Source of the DNA: Ypsolopha sequella
Taxonomy: Eukaryota > Arthropoda > Insecta > Lepidoptera > Ypsolophidae
Length of the DNA: 64,000 bases
Reading direction: 5' to 3'
Assembly: GCA_934047225.1 (NCBI GenBank)
Contig: OW204001.1
Location: forward strand, 11,392,201 to 11,456,200
Shown piece by piece: positions 32,141 to 43,904 of the stretch. The stretch's first letter is position 1, and every line of letters begins with the position of its first letter. A model generated the notes under the pieces. It was not told the origin of the DNA, ran no database searches, and was given only the letters and a program-made list of their open reading frames with translations. Made by a program: the position numbers and the translations under genes.

Positions 32141-32221
32141 TATAGATAGATATAGATAGATAGATAGATAGACAGATAAATGTATAGATAGATAGATTGT
32201 GGATATATAGATAGATAGATA
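32141..32221. repeat. (GATA)n microsatellite
   Basis: Runs of TAGATAGATAGATA interrupted by GACAGATAAATG. No other content. Confidence 0.85.
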
Positions 32222-32299
32222 CCTCAAAAGCAAAAAATTGAACCTTAAAAGGATCACTTGTGTGGCTGTCTGTCTGTCCGTTTGTTACAGCCGATTTGC

Positions 32300-33020
32300 T
32301 CTGGCACACATACTTTCAAGAATTTTCATGTCCACTATGTTAAATTTCAAAATCGATGCCATTTTCGTAATTAACGTCCAATAAAGCCATAAAAACGACA
32401 TCCATATTGATATTTACACATTTCAAAATTTCAACCCCATCGTACCCCAATAGGAAATGATGTTATTTCACGTTCACTACGTTGGATTTAGAAATCGTTG
32501 TTGTTTTCGTAATTAGCGACCCAATAAACCATACAAACGATACCCATGTTGGTTTTCAGACTTGGTCACCCCATTTCTCCCTTTTAGGGGTTGAATTCTG
32601 GAAAAGCCCTTTTTCACGTCCACCACGTTGAATTTTAAAATCGTTGTTGTTTTCGTAATCAGTGAGCCGATAAACCATACAAACGATACCCATGTTGATT
32701 TTCAGACTTTGTCACCCTATTTCCCCCTTTTAGGGGTTGAATTCTGAAAAAAACTGAAACACTTGTTTACTCATTTATAGAAAGGGGTACTCCTGTGAAG
32801 CCTCGAATAAAATAGTCTAACTAATAGACAAATCCCCATACAAACTTTGGACCCCCGTTTCACCCTCTTAGGGGTGGAATTTCGAAAAATCCTTTCTTAT
32901 TCCTTTACAAAGGAAAGCTTTGTGCAAAATTTCAGCTTTCTAGGTCCAAGGGTTTGGGCTGTGCGTTGATGAGTCAGTGAATGAGTCAGTCAGGACTTCT
33001 CTTTTTATATATATGATGAT
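32300..33020 (+). mobile_element. Interspersed element with 146-bp internal tandem repeats
   Basis: Three successive units start at about 32,340, 32,484 and 32,630. Each has AAATCGTTGTTGTTTTCGTA, then CCATACAAACGATACCCATG, then TTTTAGGGGTTGAATTCT. The first unit is the most diverged. A non-repeated end follows: AGCTTTCTAGGTCCAAGGG, TGTGCGTTGATGAGTCAGTG, and a tail TATATATATGATGATGATGA. The tail and the 'wrong-length' head suggest a LINE-mobilised element in the plus orientation. No protein is encoded. Confidence 0.55.
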
Positions 33021-35589
33021 GATGATTTGGAAAACAAACAGTTTAATATTACATTTAATATATTAATACATAAAAACAGTTGTACAACGAAATTACACAA
33101 ACCAGCAAAGTTTCCACACATAGATAAACAAATGTTAAACAAGCAGTAAAGTTCTAAGAAACAAGACAGTTGAAGTTAAATATTAAAACAAAATAAAATT
33201 AAAATCAATAGATATTACAATTATTACAAACAATTTTAAAATTTCGATTGTAATAGTTTTTTAAGCGAAAAAAGTGACACATTAAATAAATCAATGTCAT
33301 TAAATTGTTTGTTATATAAATTATGTTATATTAATCATAGTAAAATAAACAAAATTACATTCAACTAAACAAACTTCTTCATTCTAATAATAATTACTAT
33401 AGCTTCTTTTTAGATCAGAATTATACAGCATACAAACAACAATTTGGAACAAAAATCTTTCTTTTTTCAAGATATTTCCGTATATATTCAAAACAAAATG
33501 AGATTTTTTTCTAATATAGTAATTTAATAAACCCATAAAACGTTATTAATGAGACTCAAAATATATTACGACCCACATTTCGACCCCAAGTGGGTCGGCA
33601 TCAGTTGAGTGATGAAATAATTCACAATTCCCTAAATTATTTTTAACCTATTTCCAAGAAAAAGTAGATTAAAAAACAGTTTTTATACTAAAATATATTT
33701 TAAGTTTTTATTAGGACCAAGTACTATCAAATCAAATCAAATCATTTATTATCAGGCATCTGTGGCCCAAAGATAAATACCTTACCAACTAAAATATATA
33801 CAAATACATTACAAAATCAAATCTTCACTTTGTACTGTCCTGTGGCACTTGTCCGCGGAAGCGACGGAACACCACGCCCTGCGGCCAAAAGTTTTCCTCC
33901 ATGACGAGGTGTAGAAAGCAGTCCGGTACTCCGGTATTATACCTAATTATCTGTGCTAGGACCTAGTCTTCAATTCTTATGGATGCACGAAGAGCGAGAA
34001 GGACGTTTTGTGAGAGAGGGTGAGTGTGTGCAATATTTAGGGGGAGATGACGTTAAGATTTTATGTAAACGCGGGGAGTTGGGTGTGTGAAAATAATAGG
34101 GGGTCTTATTAGAGTGTATGTGAGACGGTGTGAGAGGGTGTGTGTGTGTGTGTAGAAAAGAGGGATGTAGATGACGAGATGGTGTTTTTGGTTTATTGTC
34201 TGTCAGGTAGATTTGAGACCAAATGTAAAATGTAGGGCGACTCTAAGGTTCTGAAGTCAGTCAGTGGAGGATAAATCATCAAAGCAAAATGTATATCTAT
34301 TATGAACGTATAAAACAAAGGAATTGATTTTGGAGCAAAGAGTTTCCATAACTATACATTTGGTCTTAGATCGTAACCGCACGATTTTCTTACCATATCG
34401 TGTCATCTAGTGGAAAAAATCTGAAATATCGGAACTGATGTTTGTGTCTATATGTTTTTACACGGAATCATTGGACCAATGAGTTTTGATAGTTTCAGCC
34501 TTGCAATAATCAAACGAAATATAAACGTACAATAATTTTCTAATAAACAAACAGACAGGAAGAACCTTGTTACTTTTTTGTTGATTTTTGGTTATTATAA
34601 GATATTATAAGATTGGATAAATTAAACAACGTAACTTCGCATATAACAACATCAGGAAGAATAAAATTTCAAATTAATCTTAATCAATACATAACTACAC
34701 GTAACTCGTCAGTCATTAACACTCTGAGGTAATCATCTTATTTAATTACTTCAACACATCACCTCTGCCAGCCCCATTAACAAAAATGTTAAGCCTATCC
34801 TTGAAGTTATGTCATGAAAAGTCTTTAATAAATATAATTTTGTACGGAATACTCACATTTTAGGTGTACGTGAACATCTTGCGAGAGTTTCGCGCCCTAA
34901 CCCAGATTTCTGGCTAACTGGATGCTTATATAGTTACGTGACGTTGAATAATGTAGCCAAATTCATATAGGAGACTCGGTAAGTGGTCAGAGCCAAGGTT
35001 CAATAAATATTAAATGTGCCCCGAGTCACTTAGCCAGTATAAGAAGCAGCCTAAATTAGATTTTGCGTTTTTCACAAAAAGGGTCGTTGAACTTTGTTAC
35101 TGATCACTTGCAGTCTCATGAATTTGAATGTAGACCCAGAAAATAACCTAGATACTACGCGGAAGCTAGTAGCGGATCGCGTAAATCTTAAATGATTATA
35201 ATCTGTAAAAAATCATTTTTATTTTGAATCCTCACCAAAGATTTAAATCTGAAAAAGCTCAAAACTTTTCAGTCGCACTACAAATCTATTTAATAACCTT
35301 TCTCGGGTCGATCGTTCGATTTCCGAATGCTTTTGATTTGCTGGGAAATTATTATAATCTGTCGCCCAAAACAATGGGAGGGCGGTCACGGGGAGTCGGG
35401 AAGGGGAAGGGGGAGGGAGGATCCATTCATCCGCGCTCTGCGCCAGGGCATACCATGTCGCGGGTTTTTCCTAAAGAGTTTACTCTATTGATGCCCTTTT
35501 CAAAGAAGTAAGAATCAATGTTTATTCTTTTAGGCGCGAACACACAGAGCGCATTCTGCGTTCTGCCACACCCCCGACTATCCGTACAT
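33021..35589. other. Non-coding with retroelement remnants
   Basis: At 33,726-33,745 (ATCAAATC)n begins what looks like the 3' end of a minus-strand LINE. Its minus-strand text at about 33,830-33,930 reads as a short frame (GVVFRRFRGQVP) reminiscent of LINE ORF1 C-termini, but it is too short to assign. A (TG)n run is at 34,137-34,153. The rest, including a GGGAAGGGGAAGGGGGAGGG purine stretch at 35,397-35,416, is unassigned. Confidence 0.35.
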
Positions 35590-36060
35590 ACCCACCAATC
35601 AGCGCTGCCAGATCAGCGCATTTTGCGCCAGATCTAACGCTTTTTTTGACCACTTAGCGCTCAAAATTTGTTTTTAGCGCCTAATGGAAAATCTAGCGCT
35701 ATTTCGGAATGAGTTGTATTTCATTATTTTAGCACTTTTTGTAATAGTTTTGGGAAATCTAGTGCTATTTTGAAATGAGTTTTGTTTCAGTGATGATAAA
35801 TTCTACTTGCATTGATTTAATTTAGTATAAAATTTCTTTATCTTCTTTGAAAAATTCTTTACGGCTCTATAAATGACGTATTTTTTTAAAAAGCCAATCA
35901 ATTACAATCAGCTTGTCAATATGGCCACCAATATGCAACATAAAACTAGCGCTTCTTCTAGCGCTTTTTATAGAAAATTATTTTTAGCGGAATCTAGCGC
36001 TTTTTTACAGTGGAGTTAGTGCGCAATACTCAATTGGACCTGGCAACCCTGCCACCAATT
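35590..36060. mobile_element. Non-autonomous element rich in AGCGCT motifs
   Basis: About seven near-copies of (TCT)AGCGCT(T/A)TT are scattered over 450 bp, clustered towards both ends. The outer ends are partly inverted (CAGCGCTGCCAGATC against GGACCTGGCAACCCTGC). It looks like a MITE with subterminal repeats. Superfamily unknown. Confidence 0.45.
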
Positions 36061-36171
36061 TAAGGCGCCTCTTCCCAGCACCATCAAAAAATGACTCTAT
36101 TTTGATAAAATTATTTCTCTTTGTGTTTAAAAATTATGAATAAATATATTGTTAGTTAGACAATAAAGAAC

Positions 36172-36520
36172 AACTTTATTTGAGGAAATAATTCTCGCGT
36201 ATAAGAAACAGCATGAAAATATTGTTCAAAGTCAGCTGTTTTTAGACCAAAATTAAGTCAAATTGATTATTTCTTTGAAAATACTAATGGTGTTTGTATG
36301 GTTCTTGCACTAAAATACAAGGAATATATTGCTTAGAAAAATCTATTATGGAATTTTTTCCGTCCATTGCGTCCATCTAAAAAGTACACGTATTAATTTC
36401 TCTTACTTTGCGTTATCCGGAGACCCAGTGACGTCGTAATGCAGTGCACGCTGATATGAACGTTATTTCAATAAAGTTTCTGTCGATATTTGTACCGACA
36501 CAAGTCGACTCAAGGTCGTA
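36172..36520 (+). mobile_element. Repeat family C, copy 1
   Basis: Shares blocks with 41,003-41,325 (inverted) and 38,215-38,308: TGATATGAACGTTATTTCAA, TTTCTGTCGATATTTGTACC, TCGACTCAAGGTC, GTTCTTGCACTAAAATACAA. No inverted ends and no frame seen. A non-autonomous element of unknown class. Confidence 0.6.
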
Positions 36521-37229
36521 CAACTCCAATAGCTTGTCCATACACGCTTGTGCACACACGCATGCGCAGCGAAGAAGCGATACTGAGCCCTACTGAGTAC
36601 TGCATGCACACGATCGTGCACCTGATTTGAGGGTGACGATAAACTCGCGGGGGGAGGTGATTGGGCGCCGTATTGGTTAGCCCACGGACGTAGCGGACTC
36701 CGCGTCTCTAACAGAATATTGAGGTACCCCAAGATAAGCCGACTCGCTTGTACGCACAAGCCGCACGCAAACATACAAAAAACATAAGACAATCAATCGC
36801 CATTCTGCAGCAAACCTTGACCAGCGAAACGCGCTGACATGGTACTTAAAAATATTCGAAAATGCCGTCCTGCGGGGTCAAATCCTGCAGAAATAATAAC
36901 GGATTTATGAAAAAATGCCAGGGAATTACTTTTCATACGTAATTTGTTCAATTTATGACGTATTTCCATTTTTAACGTGTTTTTACATGAAATTAATCTG
37001 CTCAATTCGGAACTCAAAACCTACTCAAGTCCGCGCCACCAATGAAGTCCTGCGTCAAAGTCTTTATTGTGTCTAAAATATGATCCAAAATGCCTTAATC
37101 CATGAGACCTCAGTTCAATTGTCATACTCTTGACAATTGGCCAGTGTTGCCATTAAATACAAATGCGAATTACTCACCACAAAATGTCGGAGATAGATTT
37201 TCGAGGGAAACTGATAATTTGTTATCTTC
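36521..37229. other. Non-coding, nothing recognised
   Basis: Two minus-strand open frames of about 75-110 codons show no protein motif. The composition is ordinary. Confidence 0.4.
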
Positions 37230-37470
37230 GTTTTAACCGACTTCAAAAAAGAGAAAGTGGTCAACTCACTTGTTTTTTTTTTCTACACATATTTTTTGTG
37301 TAAGTTGCTCCATAACTCCGTCATTTCTTAACCGATTTGGATGATTCTTTTTTTCGTTTAAAAGAGTGCGTCGATCAAAAGATGTTGTTTCAGTTGGTCA
37401 TCTCTATAGATATGATGAAATGAAACGTCTGTCTGTTTGTAAAATTTTTCCGCTCAGATAAAAAATACCC
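37230..37470 (+). mobile_element. Interspersed repeat, ACCGACTTCAAAAAAG type
   Basis: TTTTAACCGACTTCAAAAAA, then AACTCCGTCATTTCTTAACC and GATTTGGATGATT. A shorter relative is at 52,348-52,440. Abundant insect repeats share this opening. The class is not clear. Confidence 0.45.
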
Positions 37471-37648
37471 GCGCTACCAAAGGGCTTGAGCTAAACAAAT
37501 TTCGACACAGGCACACACGCGCAAGTTAGGCAGTCTAAATTACATTAATTATTAAAAAAATATATACCGATGTGTTTTGTTTAGACTTCCAAAAAGAAAC
37601 CAAGTATAGAGGAATGATTGGTTAAATATAATTAGAGAGAGCAGAGGT

Positions 37649-37795
37649 GAAAACGACTGGGTTGCCTCCAAATCCAGCGTCGTTTGTACGACTTGGTTTA
37701 GATTCGTATTACAGCGCCATCAAGCGACAATAGTATTATTTATAGTGCTAACCTATTTTCTGGGGAAATTGGTATCAGTTGGCAACCCAGCACGC
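37649..37795. mobile_element. Short MITE with TGGGTTGCC ends
   Basis: CTGGGTTGCCTCCAAAT on the left and GTTGGCAACCCAG on the right are inverted. It is about 145 bp with the common CGCCATCAAG motif inside. Confidence 0.45.
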
Positions 37796-38214
37796 ACACA
37801 TACACTTTGAGCCGCCGCCATTGTTGTGAATCAGTTATTAGTAGGCGACACGGTGTCCGACCCTTCTTACGTTCATGGGTTAGCCTGTCTTTTTCAGACG
37901 GTTAATATGATTCTTACAGCTGGTGACCGAGAAAGCCACAATTAAGGTCGGGTTTTACTCAGATTTTAATTTATTAAAAGTTTGAAAAAATATGTGATTT
38001 AGTACAGAATATGTAGAATATTAAATTTTTACCTGTTTTTACAAAAAAGATCCCAAAACAGGGCCCAATTTAATACTAAGGTTCGATTAAATTAAGTGAA
38101 TATGCAAAGAAACAAATTGCAACTAAGTCAAATTGACGATATTACAACAACAAATGAGTTCCTTTTGTTATTTTTGAAGAATTTTTGCTACAATTTTTTA
38201 TTAAAATTTAAGTT

Positions 38215-38308
38215 ATTTTGCACTATCCTGGGACCCAGCGACGTTATGCAGTCCGGGCTGATATGAACGTTATTTCAATATAGTTTCTGTCATTATTTGT
38301 ACCGACAT
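38215..38308 (+). mobile_element. Repeat family C, copy 2 (partial)
   Basis: GGGACCCAGCGACGTTATGC then TGATATGAACGTTATTTCAA and TACCGACATTG, matching copies 1 and 3 over about 90 bp. Confidence 0.55.
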
Positions 38309-38359
38309 TGCATTTCATTGCAGCCTGAAAATAATTTATATAGATTCTTAAAGTTAATC

Positions 38360-38412
38360 AGCCCGTATCTTGTCTTGATAACAAGAGGTCGCAGGTTCGA
38401 ATCCTGGCCCGG
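38360..38412 (+). ncRNA. tRNA-like fragment (SINE or tRNA pseudogene)
   Basis: An anticodon-arm-like hairpin (CTTGT, loop CTTGATA, ACAAG) at 38,369-38,385 is followed by a T-arm with a perfect B box GGTTCGAATCC (38,394-38,404). The acceptor and D arms do not pair, so this is not a functional tRNA. It is probably the 3' half of a tRNA-derived SINE head. Confidence 0.45.
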
Positions 38413-38696
38413 GGAATTTTTTCAGATTCTTGTCTTTGGGTTTGTTTCTGATTGATCTTTTCTAGATTGTAATGCACCCTAATAATATTTAGAGTATTCA
38501 TAGCGATGGATTTCGCAAAAATAAACATGATCTTATATTATTCAAGATAAGCGTAAAAAAAAATCTGTTCCTATAACTAAAGTTAAGGTAGAAAAATACT
38601 AAATGACCATGATTACGGTAGTATTCGTGGAAGAAATCGGTGAAATGAGCACTTGAACACAAAGCCGCACCAAGAAGAGCCCTGAAGTTCCACAGC

Positions 38697-39092
38697 TTAC
38701 ACAATGACAGTGTCGCGGCGCGCGCGCACATCTCCGCAACGTACGGAATAATAATGAGCAAGTGCAGTTCTCTTGTAACGCAAACAACGTACGCTGGTCA
38801 TTAATTTGGAAGGAATTACTTGCGGGCGGTCGAAGCTGCATGACATTTTTAAATGCCGTATGTCTTTACGGCGAATGTTTGTTAAACCTGGACTAAACTT
38901 ATGACAAGTAAGAAACTCTATGGCCTTAAGGCGACATATGAAATAGAATCGGTCCTGCTCCCATGTTTTCACTTTATACTTCTCGAACCCTCTCTGCTGG
39001 AGATTCTTGGAAGAGATTTGTTCTTGCGAGGCCAAGGAGAAAAATGTAACCTTGTCAATAGCACACCTCACTGATTGTGGACAAGCTGACAT
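38697..39092 (-). CDS. Unrecognised open frame, 131 residues
   Basis: ATG at 39,092. The sequence begins MSACPQSVRCAIDKV and contains scattered Cys/His (FICRLKAIEFLTCHK, DIRHLKMSCSFDRP). It shows no known domain, signal peptide or membrane segment, and no clear splice signals. It is the longest frame in the region 36-60 kb, but a chance frame or an old transposon fragment is as likely as a gene. Confidence 0.2.
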   Translation of the reverse strand: MSACPQSVRCAIDKVTFFSLASQEQISSKNLQQRGFEKYKVKTWEQDRFYFICRLKAIEFLTCHKFSPGLTNIRRKDIRHLKMSCSFDRPQVIPSKLMTSVRCLRYKRTALAHYYSVRCGDVRARRDTVIV

Positions 39093-40601
39093 GGTAGTGG
39101 TAGAAGCTTGTTTTGTATCTATGTTCCTTAGAGAAGTTTATAAAGAGGCTGCACAATGCTAAAATTCAGTCCTGCTCTAACGCGTTTGTTTTTTGACTCT
39201 CTATCCTGCTCTAATCAGATGCCGCGCACGCAAAACTTCAGTTATTTGAAAATTGCGGCTCCATTAGGACATTAACCATAATTTCTTTATGTAATAAAGA
39301 TGTTTTTTTCTAGTTAGTATCTGCGTGGGTTGGTTTCGTTTCAATCGGTTTTGAAACATGAAAACTGAATCGCTTTTTTCGTGAAATTAATGCTTTTTTT
39401 TAAATAATGTAATTAATGGAAGATTGAAAGTCTGTTTATTTATAAAGTATAATTAATAATTAATTGTCTTGAGTCAAAAAACATGCCATATTTTTTTCAA
39501 ATTTTTATCATCTACATTGACGGAACTGAATCCAATACAAAACAGATGTATAGCATTGTGGAGCCCCTTAATGGAAAGAAATAGATTTTTTCGAGGTACA
39601 CTATAGTAATATCTACTACGATGGAAACTCTATAAACTACAATATCTCCTTTCGTATTATGCGCTTGCAGTTCCGGTCCACATTATTCAATTTTAGATCT
39701 AGAGATCGGTTCTGAGTAAGAATATAATCAAGAATTTTAGAGCCATTTAAATACAACGTAAAGAGTATTTTTTGTCTTAGGCAAGGCGTCTCTATTCTTA
39801 CGTAAGGATTCTGTTTGTGTTTTTTTTATTAAATATATTAGTTATCTCTTAGCCCCATCCTGGACCCATTTTCGTTTACACACGCCGAACCCAATCATGT
39901 CAGACCTTCACAAGGCGTTAAAATTCCTCCAAAGAAAACCTCTAAATGGTTTCAAAAACCAAACAAAACCAAATAAGTGTGAGGAACAAACATCAATATA
40001 TGGGCTGGCCACTTCCTGTAACGCTTAAGATTCACAGAATTTATGTCGGTGCTTTACTTGGCGCCGGAAGAGAGGCTGTATACATATACAATACAATACT
40101 ACGTAATGACTATTCTATATTAAAACTTACGTGAGTTCTCACTTATCGTAACTAATTAAATTTAGGTAACAAGGCTAAAATGTATGTTATCTACAATCAA
40201 TTGACCATTTGCCACCAGTAATAGGTGCCTATAAGCATTGGTGTGAATTGTCGATATGGGGTTTGAAGCATATTTTGGATTTTCTTTGTTGATTTTTTAA
40301 TCGAATCCCGGTTCAGAGCTCCTCACATCCAGATTTACTTTTCTTTCTGTGTTTCTATACTGCAATGATATAATGTTGATTTTTTTATGTTTGCAAGGAG
40401 AATGTTTTTACTGTATTCAAATCACTGATGTTTACATACCTTTTATTTTTAGAAAGGATTTTCATACTACATTATATCCCACGGAAAATATTGTTGCATG
40501 AAAATCCATTACTTCTCGCTTCGATTTCCATTTTACAATTTAGCTACTAACCAAAGAGTTACAATAAAACTTCACGTGTTGACATTTTACAAGGTTGTAA
40601 A
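39093..40601. other. Non-coding, nothing recognised
   Basis: AT-rich without repeat structure or protein-like frames. Confidence 0.45.
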
Positions 40602-40769
40602 ATGTTAAAAAGTAAACATGGCAAAATGTTAAAAAGTAAACATGGCAAAATGTTAAAAAGTAAACATGGCAAAATGTTAAAAAGTAAACATGGCAAAATG
40701 TTAAAAAGTAAACATGGCAAAATGTTAAAAAGTAAACATGGCAAAATGTTAAAAAGTAAACATGGCAAA
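40602..40769 (+). repeat. Perfect 24-bp tandem array x7
   Basis: Seven copies of ATGTTAAAAAGTAAACATGG plus CAAA with no difference seen. Because 24 is a multiple of three and no stop occurs, both strands are open. The plus frame reads MLKSKHGK seven times and the minus frame LPCLLFNI. The frames start and end inside or just next to the array, so coding is unlikely. Complete homogeneity indicates recent expansion. Confidence 0.95.
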
Positions 40770-41002
40770 ATTATAATGATCCTGAAGCTATACATGAACT
40801 AGCTTTCTGTCCACAGCTTCGCTCCGCCCACGCTGGCAGAATAACAAATTGGAAGCCTGTATCACAAAATCTTTCCTAACCGAAATGAGCAGTACATCAC
40901 TATCAACAATGAAGTATTACATTGTTTTAGTTACACTTAACTTAGGTACTCATAAATAATTACGATAATTGGAAGGCATTTAAGACTGTTATTGCTGCCA
41001 AT

Positions 41003-41325
41003 GACCTTGAGTCGACCTGTGTCGGTACAAATATCGACAGAACCTATATTGAAATAACGTTCATATCAGCGGGCGTCGCTAGGTCTCTGGTTAGCGCAAA
41101 ATAGGAGAAAATAATACTTTTGACATGGACGCATTCTACGGAAAGAAAGACCATAAATTGTTTTTCTAAACAATATTTCCCTTGTATTTTAGTGCAAGAA
41201 CCATACCATTAGTGGTTCCAAAGAAATAACAAATTTTGCTTAACTTTAGTGTAGAAACAGCTTGACTTTGAACAATATTTTCAAGCTATTTCTTACACGC
41301 GAGAATAATTTCTTAAAATAAAAGT
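41003..41325 (-). mobile_element. Repeat family C, copy 3
   Basis: The reverse complement matches 36,172-36,520 over nearly its full length, including TAGAAAAA and ATATTGTTCAAAGTCA. About 80% identical by eye. Confidence 0.6.
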
Positions 41326-42227
41326 ATGGTTTTAGTTTAAGGTGCTACGAAAAAAAATCGACACTTTAACGACTAACTTTTAAAACGCGATTGGAGAAAT
41401 TGGGCTCGATAGAAATATTTATTGAAGTGAGGTCTTTTTTGGTACTAATTCTCCTGGTTTGACAATTTAGAATGACATATAGACTGCAATTATATTTTAT
41501 TAGATGGGTTTTAACGATATCTAGGACCTGGTTAAACGAAATTTTGATAGCAACTTAAGTACATTTTATATCAATAAAAAACCGACTTTTTGCTATTTTT
41601 CCACGAATCCGTCCTTCTCGCACTGAGGGTTTTTTCGCATATGGAATATACAGGGACGCTAAAACTTTTACATATTGCTTTAACAAACAATATATATTTT
41701 TTTTTCATAATTTTTAGACGTACCGTTTAAGAGGAATAACTTTATCAATAGAGCCATTTTCGGATGACGCTGGGAAGAGTCTTAACGAGTCTCTACGTCT
41801 TATAAGTAAATAAATAAATAAATTTCAACCCTTTAGGCTCTATATTTCCGTGGTTTATAAAACTAGATTTAATTTTACCCAATGATTTAACAAAATAGTT
41901 GTCAGAATACTTATTGAGGTTAGATATGTATTTTTATAATAATGTAGAAAAAAGGACGTTCGCGCGTTGATGTCTTTTATATGAAAGAAAATTACTGGAG
42001 CTAAGAAGAGAAAGACTGATCATAAAACAAGGTATTTCTCTGTGACCTGCAATCTTGAAGTTTGGCCTTAGTGAAGGAATACATCTGAAAATCATTAGTG
42101 GAAATATATTTGACAAACATATATACTCGTATATTTTTTAAATCTTTTATAAGAATTATTAGTGCGTATTATTTTTTCAAATGATCCCAGTCCACTAAAT
42201 TATTTTGATATTTATTATTACGGAACC
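41326..42227. other. Non-coding, nothing recognised
   Basis: AT-rich with no repeat structure or protein-like frame noted. Confidence 0.45.
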
Positions 42228-42412
42228 CTTAAGGCACGAGTCTTACTCACACTTGGCCTTTTTTAGGGTTCCGTAACCGAAGGGTACCAAACGGGACCCT
42301 ATCAGTAAGCCACCGCTGTCTGTGTGTCTCTCCGTCTGTCTGTCCCAGGGGTCTATAGCTTCAGCTAAAAAACATTAAATACATAAAATGTAGTAACATG
42401 CATTCTGTGAAA
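42228..42412 (-). mobile_element. Interspersed repeat, GGGTTCCGTA type
   Basis: CGGAACCCTTAAGGCACGAG then CACTTGGCC, followed by AGGGTTCCGTAACCGAAGGG and GTCTGTCTGTCCC. Inverted relative to the complete copy at 47,112-47,401. It is a very common element type in moth and butterfly DNA (family knowledge). Confidence 0.6.
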
Positions 42413-43002
42413 ATTTCAACTACATTATTACCATGTCTTTTTCTTTATTTTTCGTTCCACCAGTTTTGGAGATAAGGGGAGGACATACATTTTTTGTAGT
42501 TATTCGAGGATTTATATGCCAAATTATATATATTTACAATCAGCTCTTTAATACCTACAATTTAATACCCATATTGTGTTTTTAAAAAATATGTTTTTTA
42601 CATATACCTCATTTGTGTTCAACTTTTTTTAAATCACTATAGTTTTCCTGTGATTGACCTGGACGCCGATTCTCACTTCATTAGCAAATAATTCGTATAC
42701 GACTCTAAGGCGTATGACTTGAATTCTACATAAAAAAGTCGAACGACAGCCAAAATCTGTATTCTGAACGCCATGCTACATCGAATTCGAATGAAAAAAT
42801 AAATGTCTAACGACTAAAAGAGTTATCTGTGAATCACACGTTCCATTTTCTCGATTGTAAATTGAAAGTTAGTCGAATTTTATAACATTTACAATTTCAC
42901 TATTAAATTGATACATTTTGCGGCAAAATATTAATTTATTTTATAAACTAAAGAAACTATTTAGGTATAAAATATACGGTATTAAAAGTTTAATGCACTT
43001 AT

Positions 43003-43611
43003 GGGTCCGTTTCGCCAAATATGCTCTCGCGTTTGGACAATTTAGCATATGAAAACAAATAGTACATTTGTAGCGTGCGTAAAGCGGTCATTTTACGCAC
43101 GGTGTGCTATAAATATTTTTAACAAATAAAATTTGTGTAGGTAGTTAAGGGGTTGAACTACATCATAATTTTTCAGATTTGACACAAGCATCACAATCAT
43201 TGAAAAAAAAATCGGAAAGATCAGTAAAATCACGGAAAACGTAATTTGGCTTTGGAACTAGTATGATCAGTATGAGAAGTTTGTGTATTTCTTTTTAAAT
43301 AACGAAAGGAAAAAAATATTAATATTTTATATGAATAAGGTACTTTGAACTCTTTACGTAAAAAATATATATTTCAAATTGGAACAAAAAAAAAATTATT
43401 TTTTCTGTTTACGACGCTAAATTACATTTTTCGTGATTTTAGTGATCTTTCCGATTTTTTTTCCCGATGCTTGTGATACTTGTGTGAAATCTGAAAAATT
43501 ATAATGTAGTTCAACTCCTTAACTACCTACACAAATTTTATTTGTTAAAAATATTTTGTTTTAATATGCTAAATTGTCCAAACGCGAGAGCATGTTTGGC
43601 GAAACGGACCC
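43003..43611. mobile_element. 609-bp foldback element with about 250-bp arms
   Basis: GGGTCCGTTTCGCCAAAT and CTCTCGCGTTTGGACAATTT at the left end return inverted at the right end (CCAAACGCGAGAGCATG, TTTGGCGAAACGGACCC). The arms continue inwards through TTGTGTAGGTAGTTAAGGGG, GATTTGACACAAGCATCACA and ATCGGAAAGATCAGTAAAAT. The left arm alone has about 55 extra bp (near 43,060-43,112) carrying the hairpin GTGCGTAAAGCGGTCATTTT / ACGCACGGTG, also seen at 31,866. There is no coding capacity. The right end is followed by TTA. Confidence 0.8.
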
Positions 43612-43904
43612 TTAACTCCCAAAATTTTCAAATGAAATGTAACCTAAGAGCATAAATTACCTCCCCTATGCATCTTGACACCGATGGCTGTGATAGATTT
43701 ACCACATAATTGTTACCAACTGGAGCTTGGTAACACCCGGTGCCGACGAAATTCAAATTACACAAAACCTTAAAAACAAGGCAGTAAAGTTATCGTTAGG
43801 TTAAGCATCATTGGTATACTTATAGGTAACCTAAGTACCTACCTACCTACAGTAAAACCAAAGTAAGTAGGTAAGTAAGGTACCGATTTATATAGTAAAC
43901 TCAC

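Noticed and set aside
38369..38404. Functional tRNA gene
   Set aside because: Only the anticodon arm and T arm are plausible. The acceptor and D arms do not form.
40559..40802. Peptide-repeat proteins on either strand of the 24-bp array
   Set aside because: The frames exist only because the repeat unit lacks stops. They end within a few codons outside the array.
43839..43904. Continuation of the Harbinger exon frame to a stop at 43,839
   Set aside because: It follows a consensus splice donor and encodes low-complexity residues, so it is more likely intron.
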